DNA of 64,000 nt from Limnochorda sp. LNt (GTDB lineage: Bacteria; Bacillota; Limnochordia; Limnochordales; Geochordaceae), in assembly GCF_035593265.1 (NCBI RefSeq), contig NZ_CP141614.1, forward strand, positions 310,001 through 374,000. Reading direction: 5' to 3'. Below the pieces are notes generated by a model, which searched no databases, was not told where the DNA came from, and saw only the letters and a program-made list of their open reading frames with translations. Position numbers and translations under genes: made by a program. Shown piece after piece: positions 1 to 8,154 of the stretch (within the stretch, counting starts at the first letter, position 1; each line of letters begins with the position of its first letter).

Positions 1-135
1 GATGTCACGGATGCGGTCATGGTCGGTGCGCCGGGTCGCCGTCGCCCTGACGATGAACTCCAGGTCCCGGTCCGTCAGCCACCGGGTAGGATCCGACAGG
101 CTGATGCCCTGGTCGACCAGCCACTCCCACGCCAC
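1..135 (-). CDS. Partial hypothetical protein, N-terminus only
   Basis: An open frame reads leftwards off the left edge of the window from a GTG at 135. A GAGGGGG stretch lies about ten bases upstream of this start. The 45 visible residues are polar, with a tryptophan-rich opening (MAWEWLVDQG) and a basic, aspartate-rich end. An earlier in-frame GTG at 180 would add 15 residues but would lie in the promoter-like region. I do not recognise the family. It is divergent from the thioesterase gene at 220. Confidence 0.4.
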   Translation of the reverse strand, partial: MAWEWLVDQGISLSDPTRWLTDRDLEFIVRATATRRTDHDRIRDI

Positions 136-137
136 GG

Positions 138-167
138 TTGCCGTGACCCCCTCGGTCCCCCTAATAT
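138..167 (+). promoter_or_regulatory. Candidate sigma-A promoter for the thioesterase gene
   Basis: TTGCCG at 138-143 and TAATAT at 162-167 are separated by 18 bp. This AT-rich patch stands out in a GC-rich intergenic stretch about 50 bp before the ATG at 220. The opposite strand of the same patch reads TACAAT (171-166), so it may also serve the leftward partial gene, although no matching -35 is visible on that side. Confidence 0.4.
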
Positions 168-219
168 TGTAGGCTGTCACCGTGCAAGGGTCGCGACATG
201 CGGGAGCGGGGGAGAGACG

Positions 220-636
220 ATGGCCGACCGGCAGCCGGGCTTCTCCAGACGACTGGGTATCGAGCGGATCCGGGCAGAGGACGGGCACTCCGAGCTGCGG
301 CTCGCCATCGGCCCCGACCATCTCAACGACCTCGGCATCGTCCATGGCGGCGTGCTGATGGCCCTGGCCGACGAGGCCATCGGCATGGCGGCCTTCACGG
401 CGGTGCCGCCCGGCACGGTCGTGGTCACCGCCGAGCTGCACGTGCACTTCCTGATGCCGGCTCGCCAGGGGGCCCTGGTGGCGCGCGGGCGGATCTGGAG
501 GGCAGGGCGCCGCCTCGTGACGGGCGAGGCGGTTATCGAGCTACACGACGCTCACCGGCCTCCCGAGGTGGTCGCACGCGCCACCGGCACGTGGGCCACC
601 GTCACGCCGGCCGTCCCGTTGCCGTCGAGCGAGTAG
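220..636 (+). CDS. PaaI-type hotdog-fold thioesterase
   Basis: A 138-residue protein with the single hotdog domain of the PaaI/YbgC acyl-CoA thioesterase superfamily. The family signature is visible as NDLGIVHGG (residues 36-44), followed by the helix carrying the conserved acidic pair Asp51/Glu52. Members hydrolyse acyl- or aryl-CoA thioesters in the cytoplasm, usually as tetramers. The ATG at 220 is preceded by GGGGGAGAGACG, a good ribosome site; in-frame sequence upstream is non-conserved. The 3' end overlaps the convergent acyl-CoA synthetase gene by 35 bp. Having a CoA ligase beside it suggests a joint role in acyl-CoA turnover, but the substrate cannot be read from the sequence. Confidence 0.8.
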   Translation: MADRQPGFSRRLGIERIRAEDGHSELRLAIGPDHLNDLGIVHGGVLMALADEAIGMAAFTAVPPGTVVVTAELHVHFLMPARQGALVARGRIWRAGRRLVTGEAVIELHDAHRPPEVVARATGTWATVTPAVPLPSSE

Positions 637-2380
637 CGCCGGAGGCCTGGGCCTCGGAGCCGGCCGACTCCCGCAAGGCCCGGCGCAGCACCTTGCCGAC
701 CAGGGTCTTGGGCAGTTCGTCGATGAAGACATACTGCCGCGGCACCTTGTAGGCGGCCAGGCGCTCGCGGCAAAACGCCTCGAGCTGGTCGGGGGTGGCC
801 GTCTGCCCCTCCTTGAGCACCACGTAGGCCCGCACCGTCTCGCCCCGGTACGGGTCCTCCACGCCCACCACGGCCGCCTCCTTGACGGCCGGGTGCTCGT
901 AGAGGACGTCCTCCACCTCGCGTGGGTAGATGTTGAAGCCGCCGGCGATGATCAGATCCTTCTTGCGGTCGACGATGTAGAAGTAGCCGTCCTCGTCCAT
1001 CCGCGCCAGGTCACCCGTCAACAGCCACCCGTCCTTGAGCACGGCCGCCGTCTCCTCGGGGCGGCGCCAGTAACCCTTCATCACCTGGGGACCCCGCACG
1101 GCCAGCTCCCCGACCTCGCCGGGGGGCAGCGGCTCGCCGGACGCCGGGTCCACGACCCGGGCCTCGGTGTCGGGCCAGGGCAGGCCGATGCTCCCGGCTT
1201 TGCGACGCCCCCAGATGGGGTTGGAGTGGGTGACGGGCGAGGCCTCGGTCAGGCCGTAGCCCTCGATGAGGCGGCCGCCGGTCAACCGTTCGAAGGTCTC
1301 CTGGACGGTCACCGGCAACGGGGCCGCGCCGCTGATGCAGGCCTCCAGCGAGTCGAGGCGGTAGCGCTCCACGTCCGGCAGGGCGTTGATGGCCACGTAC
1401 ATGGTGGGCACGCCCGGGAAGAGCTGGGGCCGGTAGCGCTGCAGCAGCTTGACGGCCTCGCGCGCCTCGAAGCGGGGCATCAAGACCATGGTCGCGCCGC
1501 TCATCACCGCGAAGTTGAGCACCGTCGTCAGGCCGTAGACGTGGAAGAACGGCAACGCCGCCAGCACCGTGGTGGGCTGGCCCCTGAGCTTGTAGAGCCA
1601 CGCCTCGATCTGGGTGCAATTGGCGGCCAGGTTGAAGTGGGTCAGCACGACGCCCTTGCTGGTGCCGGTGGTGCCTCCCGTGTACTGGAGCAGCGCCACG
1701 TCCTCTCGGGCCCGCACCGGGGCAGGGCCGTCGGCGGGCGGGTGATGCAGCAAGGAGCGGAAGTCGTGCCGGGTCACCCCCTCGGGCAGCCGGACGGCGG
1801 GGGGTGGGCCGCTGGAGTGGGCCCCCCCGCGTCGACGCCTCTCCCGTCGGGCCTGCGCCGCCTGCCGCAGCGGGTAGAGCAGCCGGAGCGGGGCGGGCAG
1901 GAAGTCGGCCACCGAGGTGACGATGACGTGGCGGATGCCCGCGTCGCTCGCCACCTGGGCCAGGCGCGGCAGGAGCAGGTCGAGGGCGACGACCACGCGC
2001 AGATCCGCGTCCCGCAGCTGGTGGAGCAGCTCTCTCGGCGTGTACAGCGGGTTGGTCATCACCACCACGCCGCCCAGCCAGAGGACGGCGTAGTAGGCGA
2101 TGACGGCCTGCGGCACGTTGGGCAGGATGATGGCGACCCGGTCGCCGCGTCCAACGCCCAGGGAGGCAAGCGCACCTGCAAGGGCTCTCACGTGCTGACG
2201 CAGCTGGGCGTAGGAGAGCCGGGCGCCGAAGTAGACGGTCGCCGCCCGGTCGGGGTGGCGGGCTGCCGTGTCTTCCAGCCACCGGGCGAGGTTGATCTCG
2301 GGATAGGACAACGAGGCAGGGACCTCGGCGGGGTAATGCCGAAGCCAGGGACGTGCATCGTAAACGCTTCCAACCCCCAC
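602..2380 (-). CDS. fadD: Long-chain fatty-acid--CoA ligase (AMP-binding)
   Basis: A 592-residue adenylate-forming enzyme, normal length for FadD-type acyl-CoA synthetases. The ATP/AMP P-loop YTGGTTGTSKG lies at residues 233-243. The motifs GYGLTEASP, TGDLARMDEDGYF and DRKKDLIIAGGFNIYPREVE (A8 hinge region) follow in the expected order, and the C-terminal catalytic lysine region reads LPKTLVGKVLRR. It should activate fatty acids to acyl-CoA at the membrane or in the cytoplasm. A basic, low-complexity insert at about residues 175-195 precedes the P-loop. The GTG start at 2380 has AAGGGGG eight bases upstream. The substrate chain length is inferred from the family only. Confidence 0.87.
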   Translation of the reverse strand: MGVGSVYDARPWLRHYPAEVPASLSYPEINLARWLEDTAARHPDRAATVYFGARLSYAQLRQHVRALAGALASLGVGRGDRVAIILPNVPQAVIAYYAVLWLGGVVVMTNPLYTPRELLHQLRDADLRVVVALDLLLPRLAQVASDAGIRHVIVTSVADFLPAPLRLLYPLRQAAQARRERRRRGGAHSSGPPPAVRLPEGVTRHDFRSLLHHPPADGPAPVRAREDVALLQYTGGTTGTSKGVVLTHFNLAANCTQIEAWLYKLRGQPTTVLAALPFFHVYGLTTVLNFAVMSGATMVLMPRFEAREAVKLLQRYRPQLFPGVPTMYVAINALPDVERYRLDSLEACISGAAPLPVTVQETFERLTGGRLIEGYGLTEASPVTHSNPIWGRRKAGSIGLPWPDTEARVVDPASGEPLPPGEVGELAVRGPQVMKGYWRRPEETAAVLKDGWLLTGDLARMDEDGYFYIVDRKKDLIIAGGFNIYPREVEDVLYEHPAVKEAAVVGVEDPYRGETVRAYVVLKEGQTATPDQLEAFCRERLAAYKVPRQYVFIDELPKTLVGKVLRRALRESAGSEAQASGATRSTATGRPA

Positions 2381-2521
2381 CGCCCAAACCCCCTTCTCGC
2401 CGGGCCGACCCGACGGCTCGTGAGCCAGCGGCCGGTCCGAGACGGCCGGTAGATAGCAGTAAAGTTCGTCAGTACCACTACGGTTTCCCTGCTCTCGGCC
2501 GCCTCGCCGTTGACAGCGATC

Positions 2522-3199
2522 TCACGAGGGAGGGGCGGACGCCTCGACGTGCGCCTCGGAGAGGCTCAGCCGCAGTCGGTCCAGGCCCAGCAGGCGCTGG
2601 ACGGAGCCGGCCAGCCCGGGCCAGCGCAGCAGCCCATCGGCCTTGACGACCCCCACCTCCGGGTCGAGCCAGATGAGGCTCTCCAGGCGGCTGCCCCAGG
2701 TGTCCTTACGCGACAGCCGGATGCGGTAGGCCTCGTAGACGCCGGCGGGTACCCCCACCCGCTCCAGGGCCTCCACGACGCCCTCCACTTCGTCCCATCC
2801 CCGCGACGAGCCGCTGACCACGGGATTGCGCCATTGCCACCGGCGGCCCACCTCGAGGGGGAGGGCGATGGTCAGCTCGGGCGGATCGAAGGCCAGCCGC
2901 CACAGCGGCCGCCCGAGAAACGAGAAGACGCGGTCCACGGTGAAGAGCCCCGAGCTGCGCAGAGCCAGCTGTTCCTCCATGGCGGCGCCGGCCACGCGGA
3001 TCTCCCAGCGGTAGCGGCGCGCGCCGTCCACCACGCCGGGCTCCTCGTCCAGCCGGACCCGCACCGCTCCCAGGTCGGAGGTATAGAGCCAGCGACTGCC
3101 TCCCCGCACGTAGGGCAGGGGAGGCGGCCCCTCGTCGGCGCCTCGCGCCGGTTGCAAGCTGGCTGCCACCATCAGCGCCACGACCAGGATCCACGTCAT
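2522..3199 (-). CDS. Exported protein of unknown function
   Basis: A 225-residue protein starting with a clear signal peptide (hydrophobic residues 3-16, then ARGADEG, a plausible signal-peptidase I site). The mature part is rich in beta-type sequence with many Trp and Arg residues (GRRWQWRNPV, PAGVYEAYRIRL, IWLDPEVGVVKADGLL). This resembles small extracytoplasmic beta-rich proteins, but I do not recognise a family. The ATG at 3199 directly follows an in-frame stop and has no obvious ribosome site, so expression may depend on coupling to the anchored protein gene 57 bp upstream on the same strand. Confidence 0.6.
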   Translation of the reverse strand: MTWILVVALMVAASLQPARGADEGPPPLPYVRGGSRWLYTSDLGAVRVRLDEEPGVVDGARRYRWEIRVAGAAMEEQLALRSSGLFTVDRVFSFLGRPLWRLAFDPPELTIALPLEVGRRWQWRNPVVSGSSRGWDEVEGVVEALERVGVPAGVYEAYRIRLSRKDTWGSRLESLIWLDPEVGVVKADGLLRWPGLAGSVQRLLGLDRLRLSLSEAHVEASAPPS

Positions 3200-3256
3200 G
3201 CGCTACTGGTTCGAGTCGGCGGGAGGCGAGCCTCCTCGGTCCGGCGTGGATGGCCC

Positions 3257-4042
3257 TCAACCCTGGTCGTCATCTCGGCCCTGGTCCCCGTCCTCCGCGG
3301 CGCGCTCATCCTCCGGGGTCTGACCGGTGCCCTGGTCCGTGGGCTGGCTGTCGGATGGCGACGGCGTCGGCTGCTCCGCGGCCGGGGGCGTGGCGTTGGC
3401 GGGCGGCCGCTGGGACTCTGGACGCTGCGCCTGGGGCGCTGACGTCGATGGGCGCTGCGGGGGCGTGGTTTGCTCTTGGGGAGCGGCCTGCTGCTGGGGC
3501 TGGCGTGCCGGGGCCACCACCTCCGGGATCACCTTGGCCACCGTCTCGGCCGTGCGCTGGGGGTCCACCGCGGGCGTGCTCACCAGCACCTCGTGGCGCA
3601 GGCGAGGGTCCCCAGACTCGAACCCCTCCAGCACCACCGTGGTGGTGTCACCCGGTGCCAGGGCCGCGATGAGCGCCTGGCGCCGCTGCACCCGCGGCTC
3701 CGCCTCGGGATCCTCGGGATCGCTGATGATGAGGAGAGCGTGCACGGGCTGGGCGAGCTGACGGTCCAGGCGATTGGTGACGGTGGCCTGCACCGAGAAG
3801 GAGCCCGAGACCCGCTCCGGCACCACCCGCACCCGCGTCAGGGCCACGGGCGACGCCTTCTCGGCCGGGGTCCGTCGTTCGCCCTCCGACTGCTGACGGG
3901 CTCGCTCCAGCTGGGCGATCTGCTGGCGCAGCCGTGCGGCCTCCTGGGAGCTTCGCCACTGCCCGGCCAGCGCGCCACCGGCCAGCAGCAACAGCAGCAC
4001 CGAGGCGGCCGCTCCCACTCGCAGCCATCGTTCGTACGGCAT
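3257..4042 (-). CDS. Membrane-anchored protein with coiled coil and disordered tail
   Basis: A 261-residue protein with four visible segments. Residues 8-27 form one transmembrane segment (VGAAASVLLLLLAGGALAG). Residues about 30-55 form a short coiled coil (EAARLRQQIAQLERARQQ). Residues about 68-165 are a beta-rich domain with TRVRVVPERVSGSFSVQATV, reminiscent of FxLYD-like or Ig-like extracytoplasmic domains. The last 90 residues are a disordered tail rich in Pro, Gln and acidic residues. AGAGGGGTG precedes the ATG at 4042. It probably shares a transcript with the exported protein downstream. The function is unknown; the FxLYD comparison is only a resemblance. Confidence 0.6.
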   Translation of the reverse strand: MPYERWLRVGAAASVLLLLLAGGALAGQWRSSQEAARLRQQIAQLERARQQSEGERRTPAEKASPVALTRVRVVPERVSGSFSVQATVTNRLDRQLAQPVHALLIISDPEDPEAEPRVQRRQALIAALAPGDTTTVVLEGFESGDPRLRHEVLVSTPAVDPQRTAETVAKVIPEVVAPARQPQQQAAPQEQTTPPQRPSTSAPQAQRPESQRPPANATPPAAEQPTPSPSDSQPTDQGTGQTPEDERAAEDGDQGRDDDQG

Positions 4043-4187
4043 GTCGTCACCCCTCTGCTGGAGAGTATGGTGACGTTGGGCGCCTCCCACCCGTCGACTC
4101 TGCTGGTCCGACCGGGAAGGAATGACGCAACGGGCGGTGAACCTACCCGGGTCACCCCGAATGGGGGCGAAGGTCGAGGAATCCAGG

Positions 4188-5642
4188 ATGTCGAGCGAGT
4201 CCCGCCTGCCAGAGCCTCACCCCCGGCGGTGGCAGATCCTCTCCGCCATCGCGATCGGGACGCTGATGGGTCCGGTCGATGGCAGCGTCGTCAACATCGC
4301 CCTGCCGGTCATCACGCAGAGATTCGGGACCACGCTGGCCATGGCGGAGTGGATCGCCATGGCCTATCTGCTGGTCATCAGCAGCGTCCTGTTGACGTGG
4401 GGACGGCTGGGCGACATGTATGGCCACCGGCGGATCTACCTGGGAGGCTTCGCGGTCTTCACCCTGGGGTCCCTCTTGTGCGGCGCGGCCGGGGGCATCG
4501 GCTGGCTGGTCGCCTTCCGGGTGGTGCAGGCCCTGGGGGCCGGCATGATGCTCGCGTCGGGGCCGGCCATCATCACCGAGGTCTTCGCGCCCACCGAGCG
4601 CGGCCGGGCGCTCGGGCTCAACGCGGTGGCCGTCGCCGTGGGGCTCTCCATCGGACCCGTGCTCGGAGGCTTCCTGGTGGAGCATCTCGGGTGGCGCTCC
4701 ATCTTCTACATCAACCTACCCATCGGGCTGGTGGGCATCGCCTGGGCCTACCGGGTGCTGCCACCGCCGACGGCGGTGCGACCGGCGGCCTTCGACGTCC
4801 CCGGCGCACTGACCCTCTTCGGCGCCCTCTTCTCCCTGCTGCTGGCCCTGAGCCAGGGGGAGATCTGGGGATGGAGGGCGCCCGCGACGCTGGCGCTGGC
4901 GGCCCTGGGAGTGGTGGGGCTCCTCGTCTTCGTGGCGGTGGAGCGCCGTGCGGCGGCACCCATGGTGGACCTCTCCCTCTTCGACAACCGGGTCTTCGTC
5001 CTGGCCAACGCCAGTGCCCTCACCAACTTCATGGCGCAGTTCTCCGTCACGTTCCTGATGCCGTTCTTCCTGCAGTTTGCGCTGGGCATGCCGCCCGATC
5101 GGGCTGGCACGGTCATGCTGGGGTTGCCGGCCGCGATGATGGTGGTGGCGCCGCTGGCCGGCTACCTGTCCGATCGCTTCGGCTCGCGCTGGCCGGCCGT
5201 GACGGGGATGACGATCCTGGCCGCCGGCATCGTCAGCATGAGCCAGCTCGACGCGGGGGCATCGGGTTCGGGCATCTTCTGGCGTCTGGCCGTGCTTGGC
5301 CTGGGCGCGGGCCTCTTTCAGACGCCCAACAACAGCGCCATCATGGGCAGCGTGCCCCGGGATCGGCTCGGCATCGCCGGCGGGATGCTGGCCAGCATGC
5401 GCAACATCGGGATGGTGCTGGGCATCGGCGTGTCGGGCGCGGTCTTCATGGCGACAGCGGGTGGGCGCCCCGAGCTGGCGGCCGCGGACCTGGATCTCTT
5501 CCTCTCCGGCATGCACGCGGCGATGAGCACGGGAGCGGCCTTCGCCCTGCTGGGGGCGGTGGCGGCGTGGGCCGCCCGCACCAGCTCATCCGGCCCGGGG
5601 CGCCGGGCCTGGCGCGAACGCGCCGCCCCGGCCCAGCAGTGA
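4188..5642 (+). CDS. MFS drug transporter, DHA2 (14-TM) family
   Basis: A 484-residue hydrophobic protein. The N-terminal half carries MGPVDGSVVNIALPVI in TM1 and the loop motif LGRLGDMYGHRRIYLGG between TM2 and TM3 (MFS motif A), then a GLSIGPVLGGFLVEHLGWRSIFYINLPIG stretch, split here across TM5 and the following loop, which is typical of EmrB/QacA exporters. It is expected to act as a proton-driven exporter of drugs or lipophilic compounds in the cytoplasmic membrane. The ATG at 4188 has CGAGGA eight bases upstream; a longer form from 4161 is possible. The S9 peptidase gene follows after 16 bp and is probably co-transcribed. Confidence 0.85.
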   Translation: MSSESRLPEPHPRRWQILSAIAIGTLMGPVDGSVVNIALPVITQRFGTTLAMAEWIAMAYLLVISSVLLTWGRLGDMYGHRRIYLGGFAVFTLGSLLCGAAGGIGWLVAFRVVQALGAGMMLASGPAIITEVFAPTERGRALGLNAVAVAVGLSIGPVLGGFLVEHLGWRSIFYINLPIGLVGIAWAYRVLPPPTAVRPAAFDVPGALTLFGALFSLLLALSQGEIWGWRAPATLALAALGVVGLLVFVAVERRAAAPMVDLSLFDNRVFVLANASALTNFMAQFSVTFLMPFFLQFALGMPPDRAGTVMLGLPAAMMVVAPLAGYLSDRFGSRWPAVTGMTILAAGIVSMSQLDAGASGSGIFWRLAVLGLGAGLFQTPNNSAIMGSVPRDRLGIAGGMLASMRNIGMVLGIGVSGAVFMATAGGRPELAAADLDLFLSGMHAAMSTGAAFALLGAVAAWAARTSSSGPGRRAWRERAAPAQQ

Positions 5643-5658
5643 GCGAGGAGGCGACACG

Positions 5659-7581
5659 ATGGGCAAGCTTCCCTACGGGCTGTGGCCCAGTCCCCTGACG
5701 CCGGCCCGCATGGCCGCGGGAGTGCGCCTGACGGACGTGGCGTGGGACCCCTCCGGGCGGGCCCTGGTCTGGCGCGAGGAGCGGTCGGGGCAGGGCGTGT
5801 TGGTGGCCGCCGAGCCGGGCGCGCCGGGCGCCGCGATGCGGGAGCTGACGCCGGCCGTCTCGGTGCGGGCACGGGTGGGCTACGGGGGCGGCGACTTCGG
5901 GGTGGGCGACGGCGTCGTCTACTTCGTGGGCGACGACGCCCGGCTCTACCGCAAGCCTCTGCAGGAGGGGACGGCCCGGCCGTTGATACCCGCCTTCGGG
6001 TCGCCAGCCTCGCCGACGCCCTCGCCCGACGGGCATCTCGTCGTCTACGTCCACTCCTACGAGCGCCGCGACGTGCTGGCCGTGGTCGACGCCGAAGGCC
6101 GGGCCTGGCCTCAGGTGCTGGTCTCGGGGCACGACTTCTACATGCAGCCGGCGTGGCACCCGTCCGGGCGGATGCTGGCCCTGGTCGCCTGGCGGCACCC
6201 CAGCATGCCGTGGGACGAGACGGCCCTCCTGCTGGTCCATCTCGACGGGGGCAGCGGAGCGGGCGGGCGGCTGCCGGTCGCCACGCGGGTCGAGACCCTG
6301 GTCGGCGGCGAGGGGTCGGGCATGTCCGTCTTCCAGCCGGTCTTTTCGCCCGATGGCCGCTGGCTGGCCTACGTCGGCGACGAGGGCGGCTGGGGCAATT
6401 TGCACCTGTACGACCTGGAGCAGCGGCGAGTGAGGGCCGTCTGGGCGGAGCCGGCCGAGCACGGGCGGCCCGCCTGGGTGCAGGGCATGCGGACACTGGC
6501 CTGGAGCCCCGACAGCCGGCGGGTCTTCGTGCTGCGGAGCCGGGAGGGCTTCGGGGAGCTGTGGGCCTACGACGTGGAGCGCCGGGCGGCCTCGAGGCTG
6601 GGCGGCTCCGATGGCGGCCCGCTGGGGGCCTACACGGCCCTGGACCAGATCGCCGTGTCGCCGGCGGACGGCCGCATCGCGCTGCTGGCGTCGTCGCCCT
6701 CCATCCCGTGGCGGCTGGTCACGGTCGACGCCGATGGGTCGGAGGGGGCCGTCTGGCGGCGCTCCGAGGCCGAGGAGATTCCCGCCTCGTACTTCAGCGC
6801 GCCCCAGCCGCGCACGTGGAGGGCGCCCCAGGGCGGCGACGTCCACGGCCTCTACTACGCGCCCGCGCACCCGGAGTTTCGGTCGGATGGGCCGCCCCCG
6901 CTCATCGTGCGCGTGCACGGCGGTCCCACCTCCCAGGCGGAGGCCGAGTGGTCGCCGGCCGTGGCCTTCTTCACCAGCCGGGGCTATGCGGTGCTGGAGG
7001 TCAACTACCGGGGCAGCACGGGCTACGGTCGGGCCTATCGGGATGCCTTGAAGGGCCACTGGGGCATTCACGACGTGGACGACGCCATCAGCGGCGCCCG
7101 GGCCATGGTGGAGGCCGGACTGGCTGACCCCGGCCGGCTGGTCATCATGGGGGGCAGCGCCGGTGGCTACACCGTGCTGCGTGCGTTGACCACCCATCCC
7201 GGCTTCTTCAAGGCGGGGATCTGCCTGTACGGGGTGGCCAACCTCTTCACCCTGGCGGACGAGACGCACAAGTTCGAGGAGCGCTACCTCGACTCGCTGG
7301 TGGGCCCTCTGCCCGAAGCGTCCGCGGCCTACCGGGATCGCTCGCCGGTCTTCTTCGCGGACCGCATCCGGGACCCCATCGCCATCTTCCAGGGCGACGA
7401 GGACCGGGTCGTGCCCAAGAACCAGTCCGACGCCATCGTGGAGGTGCTGCGGCTCCGGGGGGTGCCCCACGAGTACCACGTCTATCCGGGCGAGGGCCAC
7501 GGCTGGCGGCGGCGTGAGACGGTGGAGGCCTTCTATCGGGCGGTGGAATCGTTCCTGCGCCGGTACGTCGTCTTCGCCTGA
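5659..7581 (+). CDS. S9 family prolyl oligopeptidase / acylaminoacyl-peptidase
   Basis: A 640-residue protein with the layout of S9C peptidases. Residues about 20-390 form a seven-bladed WD40-like/TolB-like beta-propeller (repeated SPDGRWLAYVGDEGG-type blades). An alpha/beta hydrolase domain follows. The catalytic serine is in GGSAGGY (about residue 499), the aspartate in GDEDRVVP (about 581) and the histidine in GEGHGWR (about 612). The HGGPTSQ oxyanion-hole motif is present. It should cleave short peptides, possibly N-acylated, in the cytoplasm; no signal peptide is seen. GAGGAGGCGAC precedes the ATG. It lies 16 bp after the MFS gene in the same direction. Confidence 0.87.
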   Translation: MGKLPYGLWPSPLTPARMAAGVRLTDVAWDPSGRALVWREERSGQGVLVAAEPGAPGAAMRELTPAVSVRARVGYGGGDFGVGDGVVYFVGDDARLYRKPLQEGTARPLIPAFGSPASPTPSPDGHLVVYVHSYERRDVLAVVDAEGRAWPQVLVSGHDFYMQPAWHPSGRMLALVAWRHPSMPWDETALLLVHLDGGSGAGGRLPVATRVETLVGGEGSGMSVFQPVFSPDGRWLAYVGDEGGWGNLHLYDLEQRRVRAVWAEPAEHGRPAWVQGMRTLAWSPDSRRVFVLRSREGFGELWAYDVERRAASRLGGSDGGPLGAYTALDQIAVSPADGRIALLASSPSIPWRLVTVDADGSEGAVWRRSEAEEIPASYFSAPQPRTWRAPQGGDVHGLYYAPAHPEFRSDGPPPLIVRVHGGPTSQAEAEWSPAVAFFTSRGYAVLEVNYRGSTGYGRAYRDALKGHWGIHDVDDAISGARAMVEAGLADPGRLVIMGGSAGGYTVLRALTTHPGFFKAGICLYGVANLFTLADETHKFEERYLDSLVGPLPEASAAYRDRSPVFFADRIRDPIAIFQGDEDRVVPKNQSDAIVEVLRLRGVPHEYHVYPGEGHGWRRRETVEAFYRAVESFLRRYVVFA

Positions 7582-7602
7582 CCGGCCCCACGCTTCGGGC
7601 GA

Positions 7603-7631
7603 TTGGGCCGGGCCCCGGCCGGGGGTATAAT
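7603..7631 (+). promoter_or_regulatory. Sigma-A promoter of the ferritin-like gene
   Basis: TTGGGC (7603-7608) and a perfect TATAAT (7626-7631) are separated by exactly 17 bp. Transcription would begin near 7638, about 33 bases before the ATG at 7671. It is the clearest consensus promoter in the window. Confidence 0.7.
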
Positions 7632-7670
7632 GGGTGCGGACGCCAGGCTCGCTCGAGGAGGGGGACATCG

Positions 7671-8153
7671 ATGGGAGCCAAGGGACGGCAGATCGTCGAG
7701 CTCGACGTGGGGCAGCTGGTGCAGGAGTTGAAGCGGGCCTACCTGGACGAGCTCCTGGCCTTCTACTCGTACTGGATCACCGCCGCCGTGGCGGAGGGCT
7801 TCGACGGCGAGGAGCTGGCCGAGCACTTCCAGGAGGAGGCCAAGGAGGAGCTCGAGCATGCCCGGCGCCTGGCCGAGCGGATCCAGGAGCTGGGCGGTGA
7901 CCCCGTGGTGCCGCCCTCCCAGTGGGAGGCGGGCGCCAACGCGCCCTTCACGGCGCCCCGCCCCGATCGCACCGACGCCCGGGGGATGCTGGAGGATCAG
8001 CTCAAGGCCGAGGCGGGTGCCATCGAGACGTACAACCGCATCGCCAAGATGACCTTCGGCAAGGACCCCGTCACGTACCACCTGGTGACGGAGCTCCTGG
8101 CCGACGAGGTGGGGCACGAGGAGTTCTTGGAGAACTTGCTGGGCAAGCGGTGA
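7671..8153 (+). CDS. Ferritin-like / bacterioferritin-like diiron protein
   Basis: A 160-residue four-helix protein with a complete carboxylate-bridged diiron site. The candidate ligands are Glu27 (helix A), Glu60 and His63 (ExxH in helix B), Glu114 (helix C), and Glu146 with His149 (ExxH in helix D). This pattern is shared by bacterioferritins, Dps-like (DPSL) proteins and other ferritin-like oxidases. Likely roles are iron oxidation and storage or peroxide protection in the cytoplasm. There is no cysteine pair of the DPSL type and no obvious heme methionine, so the subfamily stays open. A GAGGAGGGGG ribosome site and a consensus promoter lie just upstream. It is convergent with folP-folB, one base apart. 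Confidence 0.78.
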   Translation: MGAKGRQIVELDVGQLVQELKRAYLDELLAFYSYWITAAVAEGFDGEELAEHFQEEAKEELEHARRLAERIQELGGDPVVPPSQWEAGANAPFTAPRPDRTDARGMLEDQLKAEAGAIETYNRIAKMTFGKDPVTYHLVTELLADEVGHEEFLENLLGKR

Positions 8154-8154
8154 G

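Noticed and set aside
893-2452. Long plus-strand frame opposite the acyl-CoA ligase gene
   Set aside because: It is the high-GC antisense shadow of a clearly conserved enzyme, with no domain of its own. Similar shadows opposite most genes were left out for the same reason.
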